DNA from: Candidatus Zixiibacteriota bacterium
GTDB lineage: Bacteria; Zixibacteria; MSB-5A5; UBA10806; 4484-95
DNA: 61,835 nucleotides
Reading direction: 5' to 3'
Assembly (NCBI GenBank): GCA_024231855.1
Contig: JAAEQD010000182.1
Location: forward strand, 1-61,835
The notes under the pieces are model-generated. The model did no database searches. It was not told the origin of the DNA and saw nothing but the letters and a program-made list of their open reading frames with translations. Position 1 is the first letter of the stretch; each line of letters starts with the position of its first letter. Positions 1 through 8,299 of the stretch are shown here, in pieces. The position numbers were made by a program, and so were the translations under genes.

Positions 1-163
1 TGGAATCCAGAGTGACCGCTTGATCGAATTTCTCGATGGCTAAATTATATTCATGGATCGCTTTTAAGGAATCACCGGCGGCAATCAAATCGGCCTGCTC
101 ATCGGCAAATGATGTCATTGACAGCAGAGAACAAATCAAGAATGTAATAATGTTTATTTTCAT
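1..163 (-). CDS. exported protein, probably TPR-containing (partial, C-terminus outside window)
   Basis: Reading leftwards from an ATG at 163 there is an open frame of 54 codons to the window edge. It begins MKINIITFLICSLLSM, a typical signal peptide, followed by a hydrophilic stretch (ADSLKAI/HEYNLAIEKFDQAV type) that looks like the first helices of a tetratricopeptide repeat. A good ribosome-binding site, GGGAGAGG, lies 7 nt upstream of the ATG. The rest of the protein is outside the window, so the family cannot be named. A periplasmic or outer-membrane-associated TPR protein is the best guess. Confidence 0.6.
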   Translation of the reverse strand, partial: MKINIITFLICSLLSMTSFADEQADLIAAGDSLKAIHEYNLAIEKFDQAVTLDS

Positions 164-272
164 TTTGCACACCTCTCCCATAAGCAAACATAATAAATAA
201 AAGCATATCGCCTGTCAACTATAGAATGAAAATGTAGATTTTATGCATCGGAACGTACTTAGCTGAAAATCG

Positions 273-305
273 ATAAAAAAAAGCCGGAGTAGAGTCCTCC
301 GGCTT
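273..305 (-). terminator. Rho-independent terminator of the UDP-sugar dehydrogenase gene
   Basis: Read on the minus strand, a perfect 9-bp stem AAGCCGGAG/CTCCGGCTT (305-297 and 289-281) with a 7-nt loop is followed directly by a run of T residues (282-275). It lies about 60 nt after the stop codon at 364. Confidence 0.85.
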
Positions 306-363
306 GGATGAGTTTTTATAAGTTGCCATCCTGAGGTTTATCGGCAACCTCTATTTAATGACC

Positions 364-1785
364 TTATATCTTAAATATCTTGGCCTTGCCATTGCTGATA
401 TTCTTGGTGGCATTTCGGGTATCGACGACCACTTTGGATTTATCGACAATCCACTGATAACTATAATCTGAATGGTTAGTTACGATAGCGACGCAGTCGG
501 CTGAACTGACGTTTTTAGCATTCATCTCGACCGATTTGTATTTATTCCCGCCATCTAATGTCAGATTTTTAACATAGGGGTCGTTATAACTGACTTTAGC
601 GCCTTTTCTTTCGAGTATTTTCAGTATATCCAGAGCCGGAGATTCACGGACATCGCCAATATCTTTTTTATAAGCCACACCCAGTATCAGCACTTTGGCG
701 CCATTTAATGATTTTTTCTGGCTATTTAAAGCGGCGCTGATTTTTTCTACCACATATTCCGGCATACCCGAATTGATATCGCCGGCCAGCTCAATAAACC
801 GAGCATAGTAGTTCAATGAGCGTAATTTCCATGACAAATAATGCGGGTCGATTGGAATACAGTGGCCACCCAGTCCGGGACCCGGATAAAACGGCATGAA
901 GCCAAACGGCTTGGTAGCCGCCGCGTCGATAACCTCCCAGACATCGATCTCCAGACGATCGCACATTAAAGCCACTTCATTTACCAGGCCGATATTGACG
1001 GAGCGAAAAGTATTTTCCAGGAGTTTAACCATCTCAGCGGCCTTGGTTGAACTGACAGGCACTACGCCAGAGATCACCTGCTCGTATAGCGTTTTGACCA
1101 CCTTGATACAATTCGGAGTCACCCCACCGACTACTTTCGGCGTATTATGTGTACTGTAAGTTATATTGCCGGGATCGACTCTTTCCGGCGAAAAGGCCAG
1201 GAAAAAATCAGTTCCGACTTTAAAACCCCTCTCCTCCAAAAGCGGCATAATAAGTTCCTCGGTGGTGCCGGGATAGGTAGTTGATTCCAACACAATTAGT
1301 TGCCCCTTGTGGAGATATTGTTTGATTTCTTTGACGGCATTCAGAATAAATGACACGTCGGGATCCTTTGTTTTATTCAAAGGTGTGGGTACGGCGATTG
1401 TAACGCAGTCAAGATTTTTTAAAACCGAAAAATCGGTGGTGCATTTCAAGCGCTTTAAATCCGTTAACTCCTTGACCTGGTAGTTTTTTATATCTTCAAT
1501 ATGCGATTTACCGGAATTAATAATTTTGACCGCCCGTTCGCTAATATCTATTCCGGTTACTTTGAAACCAACCCGGCCAAATTCAACCGCCAGCGGCAGG
1601 CCGACATAGCCCATACCGATTACACCTATTGTAGCGGAACGATCGAGCAGTTTTTTCTCGAGTTGATCGGCCAGATTCATCCCTTTAGGGTTTTTGTTTT
1701 TTGTTATAGTCTTACCTGAAGCCTTGACTTTTTTCCTGGCTGGTGTTTTAGCTTTAGCTTCCGGTTTTTTCTTCGACTTTTTCAC
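364..1785 (-). CDS. wbpA: UDP-N-acetyl-D-glucosamine/mannosamine 6-dehydrogenase (nucleotide-sugar dehydrogenase)
   Basis: NAD-dependent oxidation of the C6 hydroxyl of a UDP-N-acetylhexosamine to the uronic acid, a cytoplasmic step in making acidic surface polysaccharide. Visible motifs are the Rossmann loop GVIGMGYVG near residues 54-62, the central-domain segment KLLENTFRSVNIGLVNE, and the active-site Cys in GGHCIPIDPHYL (about residue 309). That last motif resembles WbpA/Cap5O types more than plain UDP-glucose dehydrogenase. I place the start at the GTG at 1785: AGGAG lies 5 nt upstream, whereas the in-frame GTG at 1791 overlaps that site. The enzyme proper begins at Met36 (MNLADQLEKK); before it lies an extra tail of about 35 residues that is nearly all Lys, Ala, Pro and Thr. 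The exact substrate (GlcNAc or ManNAc) is not determined. It pairs in context with the SDR gene upstream. Confidence 0.85.
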   Translation of the reverse strand: MKKSKKKPEAKAKTPARKKVKASGKTITKNKNPKGMNLADQLEKKLLDRSATIGVIGMGYVGLPLAVEFGRVGFKVTGIDISERAVKIINSGKSHIEDIKNYQVKELTDLKRLKCTTDFSVLKNLDCVTIAVPTPLNKTKDPDVSFILNAVKEIKQYLHKGQLIVLESTTYPGTTEELIMPLLEERGFKVGTDFFLAFSPERVDPGNITYSTHNTPKVVGGVTPNCIKVVKTLYEQVISGVVPVSSTKAAEMVKLLENTFRSVNIGLVNEVALMCDRLEIDVWEVIDAAATKPFGFMPFYPGPGLGGHCIPIDPHYLSWKLRSLNYYARFIELAGDINSGMPEYVVEKISAALNSQKKSLNGAKVLILGVAYKKDIGDVRESPALDILKILERKGAKVSYNDPYVKNLTLDGGNKYKSVEMNAKNVSSADCVAIVTNHSDYSYQWIVDKSKVVVDTRNATKNISNGKAKIFKI

Positions 1786-1953
1786 AACCACTCCTTTTAT
1801 GACTAATTGTTATTATCGCTTCAATCTGATCAATATATCGTCAGTAATATATAAAAAATTATCGCCAGTCAATAACATAAATGAATAGCGATTGCATTAT
1901 TTCCATATCCATTTATTAACTCGGGATCTTCATAGCTATAATTCGGGACAATA

Positions 1954-2937
1954 TCATGATATTTGAGGAGTTAAGTAACTGATCCAGTAATCGAATAAAT
2001 CACGAAGCGTTTTCTCAATCGGAATTTGGGGACCCCAGCCGGTGTCAGCCTTTAATCTTTCGGCCGAACCGATCAGAATAGGAATATCTACCGGCCGTAA
2101 CCGGGATGGATCGGCGACCACGTTAATCTTTTTGGATCCGAATGAGATAATGGTATCCAGCAGATCAGCCAAGCGAAAGCCTTTACCTGAACAGACATTA
2201 TACGGTTGGCCGGGTTCACCTTTGCTGACTATGGCATAATAAGCTTTAACCGTATCACGGACATCGGTATAATCCCGGGTAACTTCCATGTTGCCGACTT
2301 TTATTTCCGGAACCCTTAAGCCCAACTCGATTTTTGCCGCCTGGAAAGCCCAATCCGATAAAACTGCCGCTGTTTTCTGGCCCGGACCGGAATGGGAAAA
2401 AGCGCGAGCCCAGTAAATCGGTAGGCCATAAGCCTTGCGGTATTGATAGGCCAATAAATCGACTGTCGCCTTGGATACGGCATAGGGATTTACCGGCAGC
2501 ATAGGGGATTGTTCGGTGACCGGTACCTGCTCCGGTTTGAGCTGGCCATAAATTTCACTGGATGATATCAGCAATGTCTTCGGCGGAGTATCGAGTTTCG
2601 AAATCGCCTCCAGAATATTCAAAGTGCCGCTAATATTGATAGCTAAAGTTTCGGCAGGATCTTCAAATGATAACTTCACCGAAGATTGAGCGGCCAGATG
2701 AATTATCAGGCCGGGTGAATATTGCCCGATAACCTCATTAATTTTATTTTCATCGCGTAAATCGCCTGTAACTCGGATTATATTTTTGTGCCTGCCAACC
2801 CCCGCTTTTACGGATTTATCGCTAATCTCTTCATCGAAATCATAACCGATGATCTCGAAACCTTCTCTGATAAGGAGGTCAGCCAAGTGACTACCGACAA
2901 AACCATTACAGCCGGTTATTAAAGCTTTATTCGACAA
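1954..2937 (-). CDS. NAD(P)-dependent SDR epimerase/dehydratase, GDP-4-keto-6-deoxy-D-mannose reductase-like
   Basis: Extended short-chain dehydrogenase of 327 aa acting on a nucleotide sugar in the cytoplasm. Seen are the N-terminal TGCNGFVGSHL nucleotide-binding loop, HLAAQSSV, the catalytic SSSEIYG serine region and YAVSK (Tyr-x-x-x-Lys). The C-terminal half has RPVDIPILIGSAERLKADTG and ends in a LRDLFDYW helix. This C-terminal pattern is characteristic of the GDP-6-deoxy-D-mannose reductase (Rmd)/GDP-mannose 4,6-dehydratase branch, so a role in GDP-rhamnose or related deoxysugar synthesis is inferred. The start is a TTG at 2937 with AAAGGA about 10 nt upstream; the nearby ATG at 2949 is out of frame. 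It lies 168 nt upstream of the UDP-sugar dehydrogenase on the same strand and may be cotranscribed with it. Confidence 0.75.
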   Translation of the reverse strand: MSNKALITGCNGFVGSHLADLLIREGFEIIGYDFDEEISDKSVKAGVGRHKNIIRVTGDLRDENKINEVIGQYSPGLIIHLAAQSSVKLSFEDPAETLAINISGTLNILEAISKLDTPPKTLLISSSEIYGQLKPEQVPVTEQSPMLPVNPYAVSKATVDLLAYQYRKAYGLPIYWARAFSHSGPGQKTAAVLSDWAFQAAKIELGLRVPEIKVGNMEVTRDYTDVRDTVKAYYAIVSKGEPGQPYNVCSGKGFRLADLLDTIISFGSKKINVVADPSRLRPVDIPILIGSAERLKADTGWGPQIPIEKTLRDLFDYWISYLTPQIS

Positions 2938-3686
2938 ATCGATCCATTCCTTTCAATTTTATTAACGAGAAGTGAATATAACAAAATATCGGCTATTTCA
3001 AACAAAAATAATTTAATTATTAAGAAAGCCGAGATTTAATCCAAATAACCTAAAATCTACTTAAATCATATTAGCTGTTTAAGTTGCGGTAATATTACAT
3101 TTCAAGATAACAGCGAATCGCGGCCCAAGCCAGCGGTTTTTCAGATAGCCTGTTATAAAAATAATCCTCTTCAACTAAAAACGCGTTATCGGCGGTCGGC
3201 ACAGGATATCATAGCATGATATTCAAGGAAATTCGAATCAAATGATTTTGCTGTCGATGATTATCTTTTTGGTCCCTGTTAGAAGATATCTACCGGATAT
3301 TGAGATTTAGAATTAATCATTGAAGCATTAAAATTATAAAACCACTTAAATGTAAACTTCATTCATCAAAAGACAATACATATATATCCAAATATATTCA
3401 TTAATCCAGTTTTACCTGTAAAGGTTAACATTAAGCAAACGAATCTGTTAGACCATAATTAGATATATTTTGCGGCTTTATGGTTCCACATTTGAAATAG
3501 TAATATATGGTGACAGTTTATTGTTGTGCTTTTATAAAGGCTTGATACATATAGTGTTAGATATTTCGAAAGTTAAACTACGCATAGACTTAATTAACTC
3601 TTTTCGGTCGGTAAATTTTTTTTGATGGTGTAACGCTTTGTTAGATCGTTGATTGTAAAATTGTTTATTTTTTTTCGGGAAAAATC
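2938..3686. other. AT-rich intergenic region without an intact gene
   Basis: About 750 nt separate the divergent SDR and thyX genes. The sequence is AT-rich with stops in all frames. The only coding-like trace is a short minus-strand fragment at 3095-3208 (listed separately). An AATATA at 2975-2980 would be a TATATT -10 box for the SDR gene on the minus strand, but no convincing -35 goes with it. Confidence 0.5.
3095..3208 (-). pseudogene. possible relic of a protein-coding gene (C-terminal fragment)
   Basis: On the minus strand a 37-codon open stretch between an in-frame TGA (3209-3211) and a TAA (3095-3097) reads as protein-like sequence with segments such as TADNAFLVEEDYFYNR and KPLAWAAIRCYLEM. 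It has no start codon or ribosome-binding site and sits in otherwise non-coding DNA. It looks like the tail of a decayed gene. I do not recognise the family, and a chance open frame is possible. Confidence 0.25.
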
Positions 3687-3715
3687 TTGACAGAAATTGC
3701 TATAGAAAATAATAT
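3687..3715 (+). promoter_or_regulatory. sigma-70-type promoter of the thyX-nrdJ operon
   Basis: A consensus -35 TTGACA (3687-3692), a 17-nt spacer and a TAATAT -10 (3710-3715). The predicted transcription start is near 3722, about 80 nt before the thyX start codon. Confidence 0.75.
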
Positions 3716-3799
3716 GGTAGTCCCTTCAGGATAGAACGAAGTACGTTCAGAGGGGTCAAAAAAATCAAAACTGAAATCATTAACAGCAAAGGGGCTTGT

Positions 3800-4510
3800 A
3801 TGGCCGCTTTTAGTAGCGATATAAGTGTGCAACCAATGATTAGTAACAAAGCTTCGGTGGTTCTGGAAAGCATCACCGCCAACGCGGAAGATTTAATAGA
3901 AAGGGCTTGCCGAACCTGCTACCTTTCTTTCCATCGCTATGATCCGCCAAAATCGACTGAGGAGTTGATTAAAAAGATCATCCGCAAGAAACATCATTCC
4001 GTGCTGGAGCACGCTCATGCTACATTCAGAATAAAAGGCGGCTCCCGAGTATTTACTCATGAATTGGTTCGTCATCGACTAATTTCTCCATCACAGGAAA
4101 GTCAGCGTTATGTCTGCTACGCGGACAAGCCAAATCGGAAAAAGACCAAGGAGTTCGAGTTCGTAATCCCGCCAACTTTCGCGGGCGAAAACTACGATTT
4201 CACCGGGGCTTACGATAAGCAGGTAGAACAATGCTATCAGCTGTATGAAAAAATGCTGGATGCCGGCGTTCCACCCGAGGATGCCCGCTACATCCTTCCT
4301 AACGGTACTACCTCGGAAATAGTCATTACCTCCAATTTTCGGGAGTGGCGTCATTTCTTCTGGATGAGATGTAATCCGCGGGCTCATTGGGAGATCAGAA
4401 AAATCGCTATCGATATTCTAAAAATTCTTAAAAATGAAGCGCCAATTGTGTTCTGGGATTTCATCATAGACGATGAAAATATGACTGCGACCGGTGAGGT
4501 GGAAACTTAA
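3800..4510 (+). CDS. thyX: flavin-dependent thymidylate synthase ThyX
   Basis: Makes dTMP from dUMP using methylenetetrahydrofolate, with FAD and NADPH for reduction. The signature RHRLISPSQESQRY (residues 91-104) matches the ThyX motif RHRx7S plus the following Ser-x-Arg-Tyr. HHSVLEHAHATFRI before it and FREWRHFFWMRCNPRAHWEI near the C-terminus are further conserved ThyX blocks. The length of 236 aa is normal. The ATG at 3800 has AAGGGG 5 nt upstream. A start further in would lose only non-conserved residues, so a few N-terminal residues are uncertain. It is followed after 41 nt by nrdJ, so two enzymes of deoxynucleotide supply share one promoter. Confidence 0.95.
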   Translation: MAAFSSDISVQPMISNKASVVLESITANAEDLIERACRTCYLSFHRYDPPKSTEELIKKIIRKKHHSVLEHAHATFRIKGGSRVFTHELVRHRLISPSQESQRYVCYADKPNRKKTKEFEFVIPPTFAGENYDFTGAYDKQVEQCYQLYEKMLDAGVPPEDARYILPNGTTSEIVITSNFREWRHFFWMRCNPRAHWEIRKIAIDILKILKNEAPIVFWDFIIDDENMTATGEVET

Positions 4511-4551
4511 AAGGATAAAAGCACCTTTACATATATATTAGGAGAGGGGAA

Positions 4552-6828
4552 ATGGAGATAAAAACAACGGGCATCAAATTGCAGCTTACCGAGAATTCGC
4601 TGACAGTTCTACGTCGCCGCTACCTTGCCAAGGATGACAAGGGGCGAGTGATAGAGACGCCCGAAAACTTATTCGTCAGGGTGGCCACATCGGTTGCCGA
4701 ACCAGACCTCAAATTTGGGGCCTCGACGGATGAAGCCGAAAAAACGGCTTTAACCGCGTTTAATATGATGGCCGAATTGGAATTCGTGCCAAACTCACCC
4801 ACGCTTATGAATGCCGGCAGACCGCTTGGCCAACTCTCGGCCTGTTTCGTTATCCCGGTTGAGGATTCGATGGAGTCGATATTCGACGCGGTTAAATCGG
4901 CGGCCCTGATTCATAAATCCGGCGGCGGCACCGGCTTCGCTTTTTCGCGGATTCGTCCCCGGAATTCGATGGTGGCGTCAACATCGGGAGTAGCCTCCGG
5001 CCCGGTTTCATTCATGAAAGTTATCAATTCGGCTACCGAGGCGGTCAAGCAGGGCGGCACCAGGCGCGGCGCCAACATGGGTATCCTGCGTATCGACCAT
5101 CCGGATATCATGGAATTCATATCATGCAAAGATGATTTGACCGAATTAACGAATTTCAATATCTCGGTCGGTATAACCGACACGTTCATGCAGGCGGTCA
5201 AGGATAACGCCGAATATCAACTACTCGATCCGCGCAGCGGCGAGCAATATGTTCAGGATGGCGAGCCTTTATCTCTGGATGCCAGAGAGGTGTTCGAAAC
5301 GATTGTCGAGCATGCCTACAACTCGGGCGAACCCGGTGTAGTCTTCCTCGACAAAATAAACTCCGATGAGCATACCACGAAAGTCGGATTAATCGAGGCG
5401 ACTAATCCTTGCGGCGAACAACCGCTTTTGCCGTTTGAAAGCTGCAATCTCGGCTCTATTAATCTGGCCAAGATGATTAAAACCACGGTCGGGGTTTCGC
5501 CGGATACCGATTTGTTCCGATGCGAAATCGATTGGGAAAAACTGAAAACAACTGTCCATAACAGCGTTCATTTCCTCGATAACGTAATCGAGGCCAATGT
5601 CTATCCCCTGCCCGAAATCGATCAGTCGACCAAAGCAAACCGTCGCGTGGGGCTGGGCGTGATGGGCTGGGCTGACCTTCTGGTGATGCTTGAGATACCG
5701 TATGACTCCGAAGAGGCGCTGGTTTTGGCCGAGAAGCTGATGGGCTTTATCCAGGCCGAGGCCGATATCGCTTCGCAGGAGTTGGCCAAGGTACGCGGCA
5801 ATTTCCCCAATTGGGAAAAATCGGATTTCTTCGATCAGACCACCGGCCAGGGCACGCCGCGGCGCAATTCGACCGTGACTACGATCGCCCCTACCGGCAC
5901 TATCTCGATTATCGCCGGCTGCTCATCGGGTATCGAACCGCTGTTCGCTATCGCCTATGAGCGCAATGTGATGGATAACACCCGGATGATCGAGGTTAAT
6001 CCATATTTCAAACAGAAAGCCAAGCAGATGGGATTCTACTCGGAGCAGCTTCTGGAGACGATCGCCAACAAGAATTCGATCGCCGATATCGAGGAGATAC
6101 CCGAGCAGATCAGGAAGATATTCGTAACCAGCCATGATGTCACGCCCGAATGGCATCTGAGGATGCAGGACGCGTTCCAGAAGCATACCGAAAACGCCGT
6201 CTCCAAGACTATCAACCTGCCACAGGAGGCGACCAAGGACGATATCAAGAAGGCTTACGACCTGGCTTACGAATTGTCCTGTAAAGGTGTCACGGTTTAC
6301 CGCGATGGTAGCCGGCCGTTCCAGGTGCTCTCCACCAAGTCGGCCAACGCGCAGCCATCTGAACAGCCTTTCGAGTCGGTAATAAGGGACAGGCCGGAGA
6401 CGCTTCACGGTATCACCGAGAAGATCCGAACCGGTTTCGGCAACCTGTACGTGACAATCAACACGCACGAGGGTCAGCCGTTCGAGATATTCGCCCAGAT
6501 CGGCAAATCGGGCCACGACACGATGGCCGATACGGAAGCCGTCTGCCGGATGATTTCGCTGGCGCTTCGCACGGGCGTGCCGGTTGAGAAGATTATCGAA
6601 CAGCTCAAGGGTATCGGCGGCGACGCCCAGGTATTCGGCGCCGGCGGGCTGGTGCGGTCGATGCCGGATGCTATCGCGCAGATACTTCACAAGCATTTCG
6701 GCAACGGCAAGGCGGTTAAGGAGGAACGCGATATCTCCACCGACCTCTGCCCTGACTGCGACGGCAAGCTGGTGCATGAATCGGGCTGTATAAGCTGCCC
6801 CAACTGCGGCTACTCGAAATGTAAATAA
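4552..6828 (+). CDS. nrdJ: adenosylcobalamin-dependent (class II) ribonucleoside-diphosphate reductase
   Basis: Reduces ribonucleotides to deoxyribonucleotides using a radical generated from adenosylcobalamin; oxygen is neither needed nor harmful. The protein of 758 aa has the class II layout. Cys98 (in SACFVIP) and Cys298 (in ESCNLGSINL) would be the redox pair. The catalytic triad is Asn285, Cys287 (thiyl radical) and Glu289 in NPCGE. PTGTISIIAGCSSGIEPLF is present. The C-terminus (733-757) has a zinc-ribbon-like CPDC...CPNC with terminal Cys that would relay electrons from thioredoxin. No intein interrupts it. A strong site AGGAGAGGGG precedes the ATG. It is the second gene of an operon with thyX and ends at a clear terminator. 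The organism therefore needs cobalamin. Confidence 0.95.
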   Translation: MEIKTTGIKLQLTENSLTVLRRRYLAKDDKGRVIETPENLFVRVATSVAEPDLKFGASTDEAEKTALTAFNMMAELEFVPNSPTLMNAGRPLGQLSACFVIPVEDSMESIFDAVKSAALIHKSGGGTGFAFSRIRPRNSMVASTSGVASGPVSFMKVINSATEAVKQGGTRRGANMGILRIDHPDIMEFISCKDDLTELTNFNISVGITDTFMQAVKDNAEYQLLDPRSGEQYVQDGEPLSLDAREVFETIVEHAYNSGEPGVVFLDKINSDEHTTKVGLIEATNPCGEQPLLPFESCNLGSINLAKMIKTTVGVSPDTDLFRCEIDWEKLKTTVHNSVHFLDNVIEANVYPLPEIDQSTKANRRVGLGVMGWADLLVMLEIPYDSEEALVLAEKLMGFIQAEADIASQELAKVRGNFPNWEKSDFFDQTTGQGTPRRNSTVTTIAPTGTISIIAGCSSGIEPLFAIAYERNVMDNTRMIEVNPYFKQKAKQMGFYSEQLLETIANKNSIADIEEIPEQIRKIFVTSHDVTPEWHLRMQDAFQKHTENAVSKTINLPQEATKDDIKKAYDLAYELSCKGVTVYRDGSRPFQVLSTKSANAQPSEQPFESVIRDRPETLHGITEKIRTGFGNLYVTINTHEGQPFEIFAQIGKSGHDTMADTEAVCRMISLALRTGVPVEKIIEQLKGIGGDAQVFGAGGLVRSMPDAIAQILHKHFGNGKAVKEERDISTDLCPDCDGKLVHESGCISCPNCGYSKCK

Positions 6829-6864
6829 TTACAGAGCATATTCTGGATCAGGCATAGATCCACG

Positions 6865-6898
6865 AACCGGGCGACCCAAGGAGGGCGCCCGGTTTTTT
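6865..6898 (+). terminator. Rho-independent terminator after nrdJ
   Basis: Stem AACCGGGCG (6865-6873) pairs with CGCCCGGTT (6886-6894), extended inwards by CCC/GGG. It is followed by TTTTTT to 6898, 36 nt after the nrdJ stop codon. Confidence 0.9.
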
Positions 6899-7052
6899 AA
6901 TGTTTAATGTTCTACTTTTTCATTGCATATTGAATATTTATTATCTATTTTGTGATTTAGCGGAAGCAATTTTTTAAGTATTTCACATTATTCTCTGCTG
7001 TATGAGAATAGTAGTAACTAGTAGAACATAATATAAAATAAGGGGAATAACC

Positions 7053-8225
7053 ATGAATATTGGTGTACTAACCAGTGGGGGAGATGCATCCGGGATGAAT
7101 GCGGCAATTAGGGCTGTAGTGCGTACCGCTACACTTGAAAGAATGACGGTGTTTGGGATTTCCTTCGGTTATAAAGGATTATGTGAGACGTCTGAGCTTA
7201 AAGATCCTACGCCATGTTTAAAGCAACTCAAAACAGAGGACGTAGTAAGAATTCTAGGTACTGGCGGAACAATATTAAAAAGTGCTAGATACCTAAAATT
7301 TCAAAGGAATTTTGCTGAAAGAAAACAAGCACTAGAAAATTTGCAGGGCAATGATATAACCGGATTAGTTGTACTTGGTGGTGATGGATCATTCAGAGGT
7401 GCTATGGCGCTTTACAAAACAAATTTAAAAGCAAAGATTATTGAAAATTTAAGGATTATTTGTATACCTTGCACAATTGATAATGACATTCCTTGTACAA
7501 AGTATACTATAGGTTCAGACACTGCTCTTAATACTGTACTTGACTGTATAGATAAAATTAGGGATACGGCATATTCACATAAGCGAGCATTTTTAATACA
7601 AGTCATGGGACGAGACTGTGATTATCTTCCAAGAATGACTAGTATCTCATCTGGAGCTCACATCGTATTAGGACCTAATGACACTGCCGACTTAAATGAA
7701 ATTTATAAAAGTATCAAACATGGATTTAAGAAAGGAAAGGAATTTGTAATAATTATTGTTGCTGAAGGTCTAAAAAGAATAAGAAATTTTAATGGAAAAT
7801 ACGTAAATCTAAAAACCACTAGTAATAAAAAATACTCAGCTGCAGAAAAGATAGGTCAGTTGATCAGCGCTAGACCATTAGAAATTCGGCCGGTCGTGCT
7901 TGGTCATGTCCAGCGCGGAGGTAGGCCTTCATGTTTTGACCGAATTCTAGCAACAAGATTCGGAGTATCTGCAATAAAAGCTCTGAGTGATAACAATATT
8001 TTAACTAATCAACCGCTTATGCTGGCATTACAAAATAGCAGCACAACAGAAGACTCGATAAACTGCATACCTTTGGCTGACGTAATAAAAATGCTTAGCA
8101 AAAATGCAAATCTTAAAACTCATGATAAATACCAATTTATAAGCCAGGCCGTAATACGGGGTTTTTCATCAAAATTAAAATGGCCAGAATACTTTAAAAC
8201 AACACTTAAAGAAAATTGCTCTTAG
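7053..8225 (+). CDS. pfkA: 6-phosphofructokinase (PfkA family) with atypical active-site motifs
   Basis: Phosphorylates fructose 6-phosphate in glycolysis. It has the fold motifs GVLTSGGDASGMNAAIR at the N-terminus, GGTILKSAR (71-79), GGDGS (109-113), TIDND (141-145), VMGR (184-187) and HVQRGGRPS. GGDGS has the Gly that goes with ATP rather than pyrophosphate as donor. The loop before the catalytic aspartate reads PCTIDND where ATP enzymes have PGTIDND and pyrophosphate enzymes PKTIDND. The usual EVMGR is QVMGR. Donor specificity and activity are therefore uncertain. At 390 aa it is longer than E. coli PfkA (320 aa). Codons are A/T-rich compared with the thyX-nrdJ genes before it, which suggests acquisition by transfer. 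Start ATG with AAGGGG upstream. It lies between the nrdJ terminator and a REP-type palindrome. Confidence 0.85.
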   Translation: MNIGVLTSGGDASGMNAAIRAVVRTATLERMTVFGISFGYKGLCETSELKDPTPCLKQLKTEDVVRILGTGGTILKSARYLKFQRNFAERKQALENLQGNDITGLVVLGGDGSFRGAMALYKTNLKAKIIENLRIICIPCTIDNDIPCTKYTIGSDTALNTVLDCIDKIRDTAYSHKRAFLIQVMGRDCDYLPRMTSISSGAHIVLGPNDTADLNEIYKSIKHGFKKGKEFVIIIVAEGLKRIRNFNGKYVNLKTTSNKKYSAAEKIGQLISARPLEIRPVVLGHVQRGGRPSCFDRILATRFGVSAIKALSDNNILTNQPLMLALQNSSTTEDSINCIPLADVIKMLSKNANLKTHDKYQFISQAVIRGFSSKLKWPEYFKTTLKENCS

Positions 8226-8251
8226 GAGTTATTATTTTGAAGCTAAACCGT

Positions 8252-8277
8252 GTTGTCGGGTGCCCTCACCCGACAAC
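8252..8277. repeat. REP-like palindrome (family 1) upstream of the RAYT transposase
   Basis: Perfect inverted repeat GTTGTCGGGTG (8252-8262) / CACCCGACAAC (8267-8277) with a 4-nt loop, immediately upstream of the transposase gene. The same arms recur at 8782, 8857, 9058 and, decayed, at 10898. It is likely the binding or cleavage substrate of the neighbouring RAYT. Confidence 0.8.
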
Positions 8278-8299
8278 TACCCCGGTCAGCAGGTAGCAA

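Noticed and set aside
5923..6777. 284-codon antisense frame inside nrdJ
   Set aside because: It is the mirror of a highly conserved coding region; no start signal and no recognisable protein.
4552..6828. Intein in nrdJ, common in this gene family
   Set aside because: Length and motif order are continuous; no intein splice motifs are present.
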